Source: Microbulbifer flavimaris
GTDB taxonomy: Bacteria > Pseudomonadota > Gammaproteobacteria > Pseudomonadales > Cellvibrionaceae
Reading direction: 5' to 3'
DNA: 64,000 nt
NCBI RefSeq assembly: GCF_001641755.2
Contig: NZ_LRFG02000001.1
Span: forward strand, 248,001 to 312,000
Shown here: positions 37,437 through 47,298 of the stretch, piece by piece
Position numbering within the stretch: the first letter of the stretch is position 1
Layout of the letters: the number at the start of each line of letters is the position of its first letter
Notes under the pieces: generated by a model
Database searches by the model: none
What the model was told of the DNA's origin: nothing
What the model saw: only the letters and a program-made list of their open reading frames with translations
Made by a program: the position numbers and the translations under genes

Positions 37437-38327
37437 ATGGATTACCCCACGATTGCCGATTGTGTCGGCAATACGCCGCTCGTCAGGCTGCAGCGCCTGG
37501 CGGGGGACACCAGCAACACGATTCTTCTGAAGCTTGAGGGCAACAACCCTGCGGGCTCGGTCAAGGATCGGCCTGCCCTGTCCATGATCAGCCACGCCGA
37601 GGCGCGGGGACAGATCAAACCCGGCGATACCCTGATTGAGGCCACCAGCGGCAATACCGGTATTGCGCTGGCCATGGCGGCCGCCATCAAGGGCTACCGG
37701 ATGATCCTCATCATGCCCATGACTGCCACCGACGAGCGCAAGGCGGCCATGACCGCCTATGGTGCGGAGCTGATCCTGGTATCCGGTGAGGCCGGCATGG
37801 AGGGCGCCCGGGACCTGGCCCTGGAAATGGAGCGGGAGGGCAAGGGCCTGGTGCTGAATCAGTTTGCCAATGAAGACAACCCCCGGGCACACCTCGAGGG
37901 CACTGGCCCCGAGATCTGGCGCCAGACTGGCGGCGAAGTGACTCACTTTGTCTCCTCCATGGGCACCACCGGCACTATCATGGGCTGCGGCCGTTACCTT
38001 AAGCAGCAGAATCCGGACATCCAGATTGTCGGGCTGCAACCCACCGAGGGCTCCAGTATTCCCGGCATTCGTCGCTGGCCACAGGCCTACCTGCCACAGA
38101 TCTTCGTACCCGATGAGGTGGATCGGGTGATCGATATGGATCAGGCGGAGGCCGAGGAAATGGCACGGCGACTGGCGCGGGAAGAGGGCATCTTCAGCGG
38201 CGTCTCCTCGGGTGGGGCCGTTGCCGGAGCCCTGCGGATTTCCGCCGAAGTGGAAAATGCCACCATCGTTGCCATCATCTGCGACCGGGGAGACCGCTAC
38301 CTGTCCTCCGGATTGTTCAGTCAGTAA
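37437..38327 (+). CDS. cysM: Cysteine synthase B
   Basis: PLP-dependent O-acetylserine sulfhydrylase that makes cysteine (the B isozyme can also use thiosulfate). 296 residues. PLP lysine in GNNPAGSVKDRPA (about residue 42), phosphate loop TSGNTGIAL, and the C-terminal GVSSGGAV. CysM-type start DYPTIADCVGNTPLVRLQ. Divergent from the GacS-type kinase and 18 bases before relA; rlmD, often between cysM and relA in Pseudomonas, is missing. Confidence 0.94.
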   Translation: MDYPTIADCVGNTPLVRLQRLAGDTSNTILLKLEGNNPAGSVKDRPALSMISHAEARGQIKPGDTLIEATSGNTGIALAMAAAIKGYRMILIMPMTATDERKAAMTAYGAELILVSGEAGMEGARDLALEMEREGKGLVLNQFANEDNPRAHLEGTGPEIWRQTGGEVTHFVSSMGTTGTIMGCGRYLKQQNPDIQIVGLQPTEGSSIPGIRRWPQAYLPQIFVPDEVDRVIDMDQAEAEEMARRLAREEGIFSGVSSGGAVAGALRISAEVENATIVAIICDRGDRYLSSGLFSQ

Positions 38328-38345
38328 GCCGGTCGCGTATTCACC

Positions 38346-40589
38346 ATGGTTCAAGTTCGAAAGCACCACTCTATTGGCACCGATGGCGAGCTGGATCTCG
38401 AGTCCTGGCTCCGGCATGTGCAGACGCTGGCTAGCCTCGATGGGGGTGCCCTGGTGACGCTGCGCCGCGCCGCCGAGGTCAGTGCCGAGGCGGAGCAGCA
38501 GGCGATTGCCGCGGAAAATATCTGGGCCGAGGGCGCCAGCAGTTTCCTCACCGGCCTGGAGATGGCCGAGATTCTCGCCGACCTGCAGATCGACGGCGAA
38601 GCGCTGTGTGCTGCGGTGCTTTACCGGGCGGTGCGGGAAAAACGCCTGCCACTGAAAAGGGTGGAGGAAGAGTTTGGCAAGACCGTTGCCAAGCTGATCC
38701 GCGGTGTGCTGCGCATGGCGGCGATTCGCAGCCAGAGTGCGGAGACCGGCAAAAACCGGAGTCTGGCGGTCGAGGAGCATTCCGAGAATATCCGCCGCAT
38801 GCTGGTGGCGTTGGTTGATGATGTGCGCGTGGCGCTGATCAAGCTTGCCGAGCGTACCTGTGCGATCCGCGCGGCCAAGAATGCCGATCCGGCCAAGCGC
38901 CGGCGTGTTGCCCGGGAAGTGGCGGATGTCTATGCGCCGCTCGCCCACCGCCTGGGTATCGGTCATATCAAATGGGAATTGGAAGATCTCTCCTTCCGCT
39001 ATCTGGAACCCGACGACTACAAGCAGATCGCCAGGCTGCTGGATGAAAAGCGCCTGGCGCGGCAGAAGTACATTGATGAAGTGCTCGACTTGCTGCGCAG
39101 TGAGCTTGGCCGCGCCGATATCGAGGGCGAGGTCTACGGTCGCGCGAAGCATATTTACAGTATCTGGCGCAAAATGCGCCGCAAAAATATTGGCTTCTCG
39201 CAGGTTTACGATATCCGCGCTGTGCGCATCCTTGTGCCCACCGTGCGCGATTGCTATGCGGTTCTGGGTATCGTCCACAACCTGTGGCGCAACATTCCCA
39301 ACGAGTTCGACGATTACATTGCCTCACCCAAGGAGAATGGTTACCGATCCCTGCACACTGCAGTGATTGGTCCGGAGCGCAAGGTGTTGGAAGTACAGAT
39401 TCGCACCTTCGCCATGCACGAGGAGGCGGAGTACGGGGTCTGCGCCCACTGGCGTTACAAGGGTACCGACCAGAAATCCGAAGGGCAGGACGGCTACGAA
39501 CAGAAGATTTCCTGGCTGCGCCAGGTGCTCGACTGGCATGAGGAAGTGGGGGGCAACCCGCTGCAGGACGACCTGCAGTCCAGCGATGTGGATACCCGCA
39601 TCTACGTGTTCACCCCGGATGGCCACGTGGTGGATCTGCCCCGCGGCGCCACGCCGCTGGATTTTGCCTACAAGATTCACACCGAGATCGGTCACCGCTG
39701 CCGTGGCGCCAAGGTGGATGGCCGCATCGTTCCACTCAATCACGAGTTGCAGACGGCCAACCAGGTGGAAATCCTTACCGGCAAGCGCGAGGCGCCGAGC
39801 CGCGACTGGCTCTCACCGGGGATGGGCTATATCACCACTTCCAGGGCCCGCGCCAAGGTGATCCACTGGTTCAAGCAGCAGGCCCGCGACCAGAATATTG
39901 CCGATGGCCGCAGTATTCTCGACGGCGAGTTCAAGCAGCTGGCATTGAATGATTTCGACTTCGATAAGCTGGCGGCGAAGCTCAATATGCATTCCCTGGA
40001 CGACCTCTACGCGGCCGTGGGCGCCGGTGATGTCGGTGTGGGGCAGGTCCTCAATGCCGCACAGCGGATGGTGAAAGTTGACCGTGTGGAACCCACACCC
40101 TCGCTGACCGCTTCGGTGGCACGGGGCGAGGGCATGGCCGATGTCTACATCGATGGTGTGGGTAACCTGATGACCCATATTGCCCGCTGCTGTAACCCGG
40201 TACCCGGTGACGAGATCATGGGTTACATCACCCTTGGTCGCGGCGTGTCGATCCACCGCAAGGACTGCCCCAATATGCTGCGGATGGAAGCGGACGAGCG
40301 CGAGCGTGTCCTGCAGGTGGAATGGGCGGAGAAGCCCAAGGAACTCTATGCGGTGGAAATCATGATCGAGGCTTACGATCGCCACGGACTGCTGCGGGAT
40401 ATCACCACCATGTTGGACAGCCAGCGGATCAACATCACCGCCATGCAGACTCGCTCGAACAAGCACAAGCACACGGTAGACATGGTACTGACGGCCGAGA
40501 TCCACAACTTTGAAGAGCTGAGTAGCGTGCTGCACCGTATCAATCAGCTGCCCAACGTGGCCTCCGCCAAGCGGCGCATGCTGCACTGA
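38346..40589 (+). CDS. relA: (p)ppGpp synthetase RelA
   Basis: Ribosome-bound enzyme that makes (p)ppGpp on amino-acid starvation. 747 residues (E. coli 744). The N-terminal hydrolase-like domain lacks the HD metal-binding motif, so it should be synthesis-only, as in RelA. The synthetase block carries RAKHIYSIWRKMRRK and FDDYIASPKENGYRSLHTAV, followed by TGS (RIYVFTPDGHVVDLPRGATPLDFAYKIHTEIG), zinc-finger-type ARCCNPVPGDEIMGYI and C-terminal ACT domains. ATG 38346 follows cysM closely; mazG is 40 bases downstream. SpoT must lie elsewhere. Confidence 0.96.
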   Translation: MVQVRKHHSIGTDGELDLESWLRHVQTLASLDGGALVTLRRAAEVSAEAEQQAIAAENIWAEGASSFLTGLEMAEILADLQIDGEALCAAVLYRAVREKRLPLKRVEEEFGKTVAKLIRGVLRMAAIRSQSAETGKNRSLAVEEHSENIRRMLVALVDDVRVALIKLAERTCAIRAAKNADPAKRRRVAREVADVYAPLAHRLGIGHIKWELEDLSFRYLEPDDYKQIARLLDEKRLARQKYIDEVLDLLRSELGRADIEGEVYGRAKHIYSIWRKMRRKNIGFSQVYDIRAVRILVPTVRDCYAVLGIVHNLWRNIPNEFDDYIASPKENGYRSLHTAVIGPERKVLEVQIRTFAMHEEAEYGVCAHWRYKGTDQKSEGQDGYEQKISWLRQVLDWHEEVGGNPLQDDLQSSDVDTRIYVFTPDGHVVDLPRGATPLDFAYKIHTEIGHRCRGAKVDGRIVPLNHELQTANQVEILTGKREAPSRDWLSPGMGYITTSRARAKVIHWFKQQARDQNIADGRSILDGEFKQLALNDFDFDKLAAKLNMHSLDDLYAAVGAGDVGVGQVLNAAQRMVKVDRVEPTPSLTASVARGEGMADVYIDGVGNLMTHIARCCNPVPGDEIMGYITLGRGVSIHRKDCPNMLRMEADERERVLQVEWAEKPKELYAVEIMIEAYDRHGLLRDITTMLDSQRINITAMQTRSNKHKHTVDMVLTAEIHNFEELSSVLHRINQLPNVASAKRRMLH

Positions 40590-40629
40590 GAGGCAGGGGC
40601 AGCGGAAGGATTACGGGAGCAAAGGAAAC

Positions 40630-41439
40630 ATGGATAAACACTATTCCGTCGACGACCTGCTTTACCTGATGGCGCAACTGCGGAATCCGGACGGGGGCTG
40701 TCCCTGGGATCTCAAGCAGAACTTTGCCAGCATTGTGCCCTCCACCATCGAGGAGGCCTACGAGGTGGCTGAGGCCATTGAGGCCGAAGACTTTGAGCAC
40801 CTGCACGAAGAGCTGGGGGACCTCCTGTTCCAGGTGATCTTCTACGCGCAACTGGGGCGCGAGGCGGGGCATTTTGATTTCTCCCGGATCGTCGACACCC
40901 TGGTGCGCAAACTGGTGCGCCGCCATCCTCACGTTTTCCCCAGCGGCCAGCTTTACGGCGATAATCGCACCGATGCTGTCGACGAGGCCCAGGTCAAAAA
41001 AAACTGGGAGGCCATCAAGGCAGAGGAGCGTCAGGCCAAGGGCGAGGGCGGTACCCTCGATGGCGTGGCAGTGGGATTGCCGGCCCTGACCCGCGCCGCC
41101 AAGCTGCAAAAGCGCGCCTCCGGCGTCGGTTTTGACTGGCCGTCAGTGGACGGCGTGCTGGCAAAAATCGAGGAAGAGATCGCGGAGCTGCGCGCGGCGA
41201 TCGCCGCAGAAGATGAGCAGCATGCGCAGGAGGAACTGGGTGATCTGCTCTTTACCTGTGTCAACGCCGCCCGCCACCTGAAGGTCGATCCTGAGGCTGC
41301 GCTACGGGGTTGCAACCGCAAGTTCGAGCGTCGCTTCAGTGCCGTCGAGCAGCAATTGCAGGCACAGGGGCGCCAGCCCTCGGATGCGTCCCTGGAAGAG
41401 CTCGATCAGCTCTGGAACCGGGCAAAGCAGCAGGACTGA
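40630..41439 (+). CDS. mazG: Nucleoside triphosphate pyrophosphohydrolase MazG
   Basis: Hydrolyses (d)NTPs, reported to curb (p)ppGpp effects and mutagenic nucleotides. 269 residues with two tandem MazG domains: the first begins LMAQLRNPDGGCPWDLKQ and has the EExxE metal motif EEAYEVAEAIE with HEELGDLLFQ; the second has KIEEEIAELRAAI and QEELGDLLF. The gene lies directly after relA, the conserved relA-mazG pair, so it fits stringent-response physiology. Confidence 0.96.
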   Translation: MDKHYSVDDLLYLMAQLRNPDGGCPWDLKQNFASIVPSTIEEAYEVAEAIEAEDFEHLHEELGDLLFQVIFYAQLGREAGHFDFSRIVDTLVRKLVRRHPHVFPSGQLYGDNRTDAVDEAQVKKNWEAIKAEERQAKGEGGTLDGVAVGLPALTRAAKLQKRASGVGFDWPSVDGVLAKIEEEIAELRAAIAAEDEQHAQEELGDLLFTCVNAARHLKVDPEAALRGCNRKFERRFSAVEQQLQAQGRQPSDASLEELDQLWNRAKQQD

Positions 41440-41470
41440 GTCACTCGACCCGACAGGCAGCGCCCCCTCG

Positions 41471-42466
41471 CTAGCTGGAGATCAACTGGTTGGCACAGCT
41501 GCCGGTTTTTTCAAACTCCGTCACGTTCTCCAGGGTGCTCCGGGCGATATTGGTGATGGCCTCGTGGGTGAAATAGGCCTGGTGGCCCGTCACCATCACA
41601 TTGTTGAAGGTAAGCAGGCGCGCAAAGGTATCGTCACTGATCACTGAGTCCGAATGATCCTCGAAAAAGAGATTTTCCTCCTCCTCGTAGACATCCAGCC
41701 CCAAGTAACCGATTTTTCCGGATTTCAGACCGCGGATAATGGCGGAGGTGTCGATCACCCCGCCGCGCGAGGTGTTGATCAGGCAGACCCGGTCCCGCAT
41801 TTCCGCGACCGCCTGCTCGTCAATAAGGTGTCGGGTCTCGGGTAGCAGCGGGCAGTGCAGGGAAATAATGTCTGAATGTCGACAGAGGGATTCGAAGCTC
41901 ACATAGCGCATCCCCAGGGCCCGGCAGTCTTCACTCTGTACGGGATCGTTACCGAGTAAATTGCAGCCAAAGCCGTGCATGATGCGCGCGAACACCGAGC
42001 CGATCTTGCCGGTGCCCACAACCCCCACGGTCTTCCCGTGCAGGTCATAGCCCATCAGTCCCTCCAGAGAGAAATTGCCCTCGCGAACCCGGGCCTGTGC
42101 CCGGACCAGGCGCCGGATCAGGGCCAGAATCAGCCCGACAGCATGTTCGGCGACGGCGTAGGGAGAATAGCCGGGCACGTTGGCAACAAGGATGCCCAGC
42201 TCATTGGCTGCGGCGACATCCACATGATTAAAGCCGGCAGAGCGCAGCGCCAGCATCCGGACACCCTGACGGGACATGCGCTTCAGCAGTGGGGCCGGGA
42301 CCGGATCATTCACAAAAACGCAGATGGCATCGGCGTCGGTGGCGAGCACCAGCGTGGATTCGTCCAGGTGGGTGTCTACGTAGAGGAGTTCGTGGGGGTA
42401 ATTGCGGTTGTAACGGTCGAAGTAGCGCTTGTCATACTCGCGCGCGTTGAAGATGGCAATTTTCAT
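41471..42466 (-). CDS. ldhA: D-lactate dehydrogenase (2-hydroxyacid dehydrogenase)
   Basis: 331 residues. NAD-dependent reduction of pyruvate to D-lactate is the usual reaction. It has the start MKIAIFNAREYDKRYFDRYN, the Rossmann motif GVVGTGKIGSVFARIMHGFG, the catalytic Arg region LINTSRGGVIDT, Glu in YLGLDVYEEEE and the C-terminal His in TGHQAYFTHEAI, all fitting fermentative LdhA. The start at 42466 has AAGGGG ahead. Minus strand, divergent from adk; convergent with mazG. In Pseudomonas ldhA also lies next to gacS-relA genes. Confidence 0.93.
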   Translation of the reverse strand: MKIAIFNAREYDKRYFDRYNRNYPHELLYVDTHLDESTLVLATDADAICVFVNDPVPAPLLKRMSRQGVRMLALRSAGFNHVDVAAANELGILVANVPGYSPYAVAEHAVGLILALIRRLVRAQARVREGNFSLEGLMGYDLHGKTVGVVGTGKIGSVFARIMHGFGCNLLGNDPVQSEDCRALGMRYVSFESLCRHSDIISLHCPLLPETRHLIDEQAVAEMRDRVCLINTSRGGVIDTSAIIRGLKSGKIGYLGLDVYEEEENLFFEDHSDSVISDDTFARLLTFNNVMVTGHQAYFTHEAITNIARSTLENVTEFEKTGSCANQLISS

Positions 42467-42616
42467 CAATAACCCCTTCTCCCGGTTACGGGGCTCTACG
42501 GGTATCGCCCCAGCACATAAAACAGCATAGCCACGGCGGTGTGACTGATTGTTCATTAATCGTATCGCCTGGCCGCGTCCCCCGGCTGACGGGGGCGGGG
42601 GCGAAGGCTGGCAGCC

Positions 42617-42645
42617 TTGCTCTAGTTGGGGGCACCGTGTAAGGT
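42617..42645 (+). promoter_or_regulatory. Weak candidate promoter of adk
   Basis: TTGCTC (42617-42622) and TAAGGT (42640-42645) are 17 bases apart in the 238-base divergent ldhA-adk gap. The -10 is poor by consensus, but no better pair is visible. Confidence 0.3.
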
Positions 42646-42647
42646 AG

Positions 42648-43358
<711 letters not shown>

Positions 43359-43382
43359 TCTGAATGACTGGCCTGTCCGTAG

Positions 43383-43408
43383 AAAAGCCCCCGATCGGGG
43401 GCTTTTTT
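43383..43408 (+). terminator. Intrinsic terminator after adk
   Basis: A 10-bp stem (43383-43392 with 43397-43406, loop GATC) of AAAAGCCCCC type, followed by T residues to 43408. Both arms are perfect and the site lies between adk and hemH. It could also work in the opposite direction because the arms begin with AAAA. Confidence 0.9.
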
Positions 43409-43496
43409 GTGTCCGGCCGGCGCGCATGGGGTTAATGGTGTAGCCTTTTGCGGATTCAGTTTTCTGCCCTTACCAGTAACCGATAGGATCTGAAGC

Positions 43497-44507
43497 ATGT
43501 CGACAGCGGTTATTCTCATGAACCTGGGGACCCCGGCGGAGCCGACCGCTCCTGCGGTGCGGAAATTCCTGCGTGATTTCCTCTCCGACCCGCGAGTTGT
43601 GGAAATTCCACGCCTGGTTTGGCTGCCCATCCTGCACGGGATTATCCTGCCGCTCAGGCCGCGCAAAATAGCGCCGGCTTATGCCGAAATCTGGAACAGC
43701 GGGCTTGACGGGGCGCCTGTGGAAGGCGCTCCCCTGCTTTACTACACCCGCCGTCAGGCGGAACTCCTGCAGGAAAGCCTGGCGGAAAAGCGCCCTGATA
43801 TCCGCGTGGACTACGCCATGACTTATGGTGCACCGCAGCTTGAGGATGTGGTGGAGCGCCTGCAGCGGGAAGGCTTTGATTCCTTTATGGTTTTCCCGCT
43901 CTATCCGCAGTATTCAGCCACCACGACGGGCTCGATTTACGATCAGGTGGCGCGGATCTATCGCAGCAACCGGAATATTCCCAATATCTCAGTGGTGCAC
44001 AATTATTATCAGCACCCTCTGTATGTGAAGGCCCTGGCAAACTCCGTACGTGAGCACAGGCAAAAGCATGGCGTTGCGGACAAGCTGCTTTTGTCCTTTC
44101 ACGGTATTCCCAAAGCCAATGTGGATAAGGGCGATCCCTATTACCAGCAGTGCCGGGAAACCGCGGAGCACCTTGCCGCGGAGCTGGGCCTTGAAGAGGA
44201 CCAGTGGCAGCTCTGCTTCCAGTCAAGATTTGGCAAGGCGGAATGGTTACAGCCTTACACTGACAAAACCCTGATCGAGTGGGGCAAAAAAGGGGTTGGC
44301 AGTGTGGATGTGATCTGCCCGGCCTTTGCAGCCGATTGCCTGGAGACGATCGAGGAAATTGCGGAGGAGAATCGCGCTAATTTCATCGAGGCTGGAGGGG
44401 GAGAATACCGTTACATTCCGACCCTGAATCTTCGCCAGGATCATATCGAGATGCTCGCAGAGATTGTCGAAGAGAAACTGCCGGCAGCCCGGAAGCACAC
44501 CGGCTGA
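43497..44507 (+). CDS. hemH: Ferrochelatase
   Basis: Inserts Fe2+ into protoporphyrin IX, the last step of heme synthesis. 336 residues. The start STAVILMNLGTPAEPTAPAV, the PLYPQYSATTTGSIYDQV substrate block, the active-site His in LLSFHGIPK, and the C-terminal CPAFAADCLETIEEIAEENR are all family marks. Follows the adk terminator; adk-hemH is a known neighbourhood. The AT-rich gap after it has no obvious terminator with a T-tract on this strand. Confidence 0.97.
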   Translation: MSTAVILMNLGTPAEPTAPAVRKFLRDFLSDPRVVEIPRLVWLPILHGIILPLRPRKIAPAYAEIWNSGLDGAPVEGAPLLYYTRRQAELLQESLAEKRPDIRVDYAMTYGAPQLEDVVERLQREGFDSFMVFPLYPQYSATTTGSIYDQVARIYRSNRNIPNISVVHNYYQHPLYVKALANSVREHRQKHGVADKLLLSFHGIPKANVDKGDPYYQQCRETAEHLAAELGLEEDQWQLCFQSRFGKAEWLQPYTDKTLIEWGKKGVGSVDVICPAFAADCLETIEEIAEENRANFIEAGGGEYRYIPTLNLRQDHIEMLAEIVEEKLPAARKHTG

Positions 44508-44793
44508 GCTGTAAAAAAATCTGATTTGTCACTCGTTTTGCGCCGCCGCGGCGGAAAATAGACAAAAAAGTAATTTTTTATTGCCTAATAACCGTTTTTT
44601 TTCCGTTTTCCCTTGCAAAGCAATTTATTTTTATTAACTTTGATAAAGCTGCATCGTTTTAAACGTTGCAGCTTGCTGTAATTCCTTCTCGGGAGGTGGG
44701 TAATAAGTCCCGGGGCAGCAAAACGGCATTACCGCCAGCACACTTTTAGACAGATTGCAGAGGTAGTTTTCTGACTCTGACAGGAGACAAGGG
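44508..44793. other. AT-rich intergenic stretch with hairpin upstream of the H1-like gene
   Basis: These 286 bases are markedly AT-rich against the GC-rich window, with runs such as TTTTTTTT near 44596 and TTTATTTTTATTAA near 44627-44640. A hairpin pairs 44646-44653 with 44667-44674, extended inward by CGTTT/AAACG. No open reading frame of note is present. It could carry the promoter of the basic protein that follows or a nucleoid-protein binding site. GGAGACAAGGG precedes the next ATG. Confidence 0.5.
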
Positions 44794-45540
44794 ATGGCAC
44801 GAGTAGCGAAGAAGAGAAAGCAGGCCAAGCGCCCTGCAAAGGCGAAGGCCACGGCGGCTGTTTCGCCGGTTGTCACCAAGGCTGAGAAGTCAGTCGAAAC
44901 GGCGACCAAGTCCCTGGATGCCCAGATGGATCGGGTAGCCAAGGCGCGTGAGCGGGCACAGAAGACCGGCACCGCGGCTGCGAAAAAAGCCCTGACGAAC
45001 GCCAATGCAAAGGCAAAAGATTTACGCGCCAAAGTCGCTTCGGCGAAGGTGGAACTTGCCAAAGCCAAGGCGATGGATTCAGTTCGCCAGGCTGAAGAGG
45101 CAGCGAAAGCAAAAATCAGCGATATGGCTGAAAAGCTTTCCGATAAGGCTGAGAAGGATCTGGCTGCAGCGGTAAAGGCATTTGAAACCCGCTGGAGAAA
45201 GACCCGCGCCAAAGCGGATGCCAAGAAAGTTAAAACAGCCGAGAAAAAGGCCCAGGCCAAGGTGAAGGCGGCGGCCAAGAAAGCGGCCACTAAAGCCAAG
45301 ACCCTGGAAAAGAAAGCTGCAGCCAAAGCCAAGGCCGAAGCGAAAAAGGCAGCGAAGAAGTCAGCCAAGAAGAAGGCTGGCCGGCCCAAGAAGGCTGCTG
45401 CCAAGAAGGCTGCAACCAAGAAGAGCCCCGGCAGGCCCAAGAAGTCAGCCCGCCGTGGTCGCCCGCCAAAGGCTGCCAAGACCAAGGCTACCGCCAAGAA
45501 GACCATGGCCCGCCGCGGTCGTCCGCCCAAGAAGAAGTGA
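44794..45540 (+). CDS. AlgP/histone H1-like Lys/Ala-rich protein
   Basis: 248 residues, extremely rich in Lys and Ala. The N-terminal half is helical (QMDRVAKARERAQKTGTAAAKKALTNANAKAK..., predicted coiled), and the C-terminal part repeats KKAAAKAKAEAKKAAKKSAKK and KAxxKKxPGRPKKSA blocks, with two RRGRPPK AT-hook-like motifs near the end. This resembles Pseudomonas AlgP (AlgR3), whose KAAKP tail resembles eukaryotic H1; function there in alginate gene control has been disputed. DNA compaction or binding of AT-rich DNA by the AT-hook motifs is a reasonable inference. Confidence 0.8.
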   Translation: MARVAKKRKQAKRPAKAKATAAVSPVVTKAEKSVETATKSLDAQMDRVAKARERAQKTGTAAAKKALTNANAKAKDLRAKVASAKVELAKAKAMDSVRQAEEAAKAKISDMAEKLSDKAEKDLAAAVKAFETRWRKTRAKADAKKVKTAEKKAQAKVKAAAKKAATKAKTLEKKAAAKAKAEAKKAAKKSAKKKAGRPKKAAAKKAATKKSPGRPKKSARRGRPPKAAKTKATAKKTMARRGRPPKKK

Positions 45541-45637
45541 TGTCTGTGTAAGGTTCTGAGCCCACTGCGGCACTGCAGTCGCGGGGGTAATACGGGACCG
45601 AGCTGGACACCTTGCCGGGTATATCGCCTGGCGAACC

Positions 45638-45662
45638 AAAGGCCCCGCTTAGCGGGGTCTTT
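45638..45662 (+). terminator. Probable terminator after the H1-like gene
   Basis: AAAGGCCCCG (45638-45647) pairs with CGGGGTCTTT (45653-45662) around a CTTAG loop, with one G-T pair. A short T-rich end (TCTTTGCGTTT) follows. Reasonable but not strong. Confidence 0.55.
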
Positions 45663-45789
45663 GCGTTTCAGGGCCTGCCCGGAAGCGCGCGGGCTGAATT
45701 GCCCTGCCCGGGCCGATTGCCTTCCACATGACTCTCTCCTCCGACCGTGCCACAATTCGCCCCCAAAGATGTTGTCAATCGAGTCCCCC

Positions 45790-46491
45790 GTGAAATTACT
45801 AGCCCTGGATACCACTTCTGGCGCCTGCTCTGTCGCCCTGTATGACGATGGCCGAATCACCGAGCAGTTTGTGCAGGCGGAAAGAGACCACACGCGCCGA
45901 CTTCTGCCGATGGTGGATGAAGTACTGAAGCAGGCTGGCCTGGAACTCTCGGAAGTAGATGCGCTGGCGGTCAGCCGCGGCCCCGGTTCATTCACCGGCC
46001 TGCGCATTGCCATCAGTTGCGTGCAGGGACTGGCGTTTGCCGCTGACAAGCCGGTTGTACCGGTGTCCAGCCTGGCCGCACTGGCGGCGGGTGCCCGGCG
46101 CAAACACTCGGAATGGCAGCAGGCCCCGGTGATCGCGGCACTCGACGCGCGGATGGGGCAGATCTACTGGGGTGTTTATTCTCCCAAAGCGCCCAACTGC
46201 AGCCTCCTGCCCGAGGCGGTCCAGGATCCGGAGCAGGCGGTATACGCACTGCGCGAATCCGACCTGCCGCAGGAGCGCTATGGTGCCGGACCTGGCTGGC
46301 ATTACCCGGCGCTGGAGCAGGCGCCGGTAAAAGCCGTGGATAGCGAAGCCCTGATTCACGCCCGTGATATTGCCGAACTGGCGGCCCTGTTATGGGAAAA
46401 TGGTGTCAGTGTGCGAGCGGAGGAGCTGGAACCCCTCTACCTGCGCGACGAGATCACCTGGCAAAAACGACAAAAAATCCGCTCGCAGTAA
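45790..46491 (+). CDS. tsaB: tRNA threonylcarbamoyladenosine biosynthesis protein TsaB
   Basis: Partner of TsaD/TsaE in making t6A37 of tRNAs. 233 residues, near E. coli TsaB (231). KLLALDTTSGACSVALYD at the N-terminus, the RDHTRRLLPMVDEVL segment, and SRGPGSFTGLRIAISCVQGLAFA (the ASKHA-fold signature). GTG 45790 gives the usual length; ATG 45769 would add seven residues. uppP follows 6 bases after, a likely operon of housekeeping genes. Confidence 0.93.
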   Translation: MKLLALDTTSGACSVALYDDGRITEQFVQAERDHTRRLLPMVDEVLKQAGLELSEVDALAVSRGPGSFTGLRIAISCVQGLAFAADKPVVPVSSLAALAAGARRKHSEWQQAPVIAALDARMGQIYWGVYSPKAPNCSLLPEAVQDPEQAVYALRESDLPQERYGAGPGWHYPALEQAPVKAVDSEALIHARDIAELAALLWENGVSVRAEELEPLYLRDEITWQKRQKIRSQ

Positions 46492-46497
46492 CCATTC

Positions 46498-47295
46498 ATG
46501 GAATTTTTTCAGATCATCATCCTGGCGCTGATCCAGGGCCTGACCGAATTTCTGCCCATCTCAAGCTCGGCACACCTGATCCTGCCAAAGGAGGTATTGG
46601 GATGGCCGGACCAGGGCCTTGCCTTCGACGTGGCGGTGCATTTTGGCTCCCTGACGGCAGTGATTATCTATTTCCGCAGCGAGGTGTGGGCACTGCTACG
46701 CGACGGCCTGGGCGGGCTGGTGAACAACCGCTTCACCGATGATGGACGCCTTGCCTGGCTGATCGTGCTGGCCACGATTCCCGCCGGCCTGGTGGGGCTG
46801 GCCTTTAAAGACTTTATCGAGACACACCTGCGTTCTGCGGCCGTGATTGCCGCTACCACGATCGGTTTTGGCCTGCTGCTGTGGTGGGCAGATGTATTTG
46901 GCAAGCGCAAGGAGACACTGGCGCAACTCAACTGGAAGAAGGCGCTGGCCATTGGCGCTGCGCAGGCGCTGGCACTGATTCCGGGCACTTCGCGCTCGGG
47001 CATCACCATGACCGCCGGGTTGATGCTGGGCATGAAACGAGAGGATGCCGCGCGCTTCTCGTTCCTGATGTCCATTCCCGTGATTGCCCTCAGCGCCATG
47101 CTCCTCACTTTCGACCTGCTGTCCCTGGAGACGGTGCCCTGGGGGGACATCCTGCTGGGCACAGTGCTGTCCGGGATCAGCGCTTACCTGTGTATTCACT
47201 TTTTCCTGCAATTTATCAGCCGTATCGGGATGGCTCCCTTTGCCATCTACCGCCTTTTGCTGGGTGCGGCTCTGATCTGGATGATTTGGGGGTAA
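46498..47295 (+). CDS. uppP: Undecaprenyl-diphosphatase (UppP/BacA)
   Basis: Membrane enzyme that dephosphorylates undecaprenyl diphosphate to recycle the murein lipid carrier, also giving bacitracin tolerance. 265 residues with about eight helices. Family motifs: [17 protein letters not shown] near the N-terminus, and the phosphate-binding [14 protein letters not shown] in the middle. Matches the BacA family rather than PAP2. Lies between tsaB and a dehydrogenase, 3 bases before the latter. Confidence 0.96.
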   Translation: MEFFQIIILALIQGLTEFLPISSSAHLILPKEVLGWPDQGLAFDVAVHFGSLTAVIIYFRSEVWALLRDGLGGLVNNRFTDDGRLAWLIVLATIPAGLVGLAFKDFIETHLRSAAVIAATTIGFGLLLWWADVFGKRKETLAQLNWKKALAIGAAQALALIPGTSRSGITMTAGLMLGMKREDAARFSFLMSIPVIALSAMLLTFDLLSLETVPWGDILLGTVLSGISAYLCIHFFLQFISRIGMAPFAIYRLLLGAALIWMIWG

Positions 47296-47298
47296 CCA

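Noticed and set aside
37431-39278. 615-residue minus-strand open frame across cysM and relA
   Set aside because: Covers two firm genes on the other strand; not coding.
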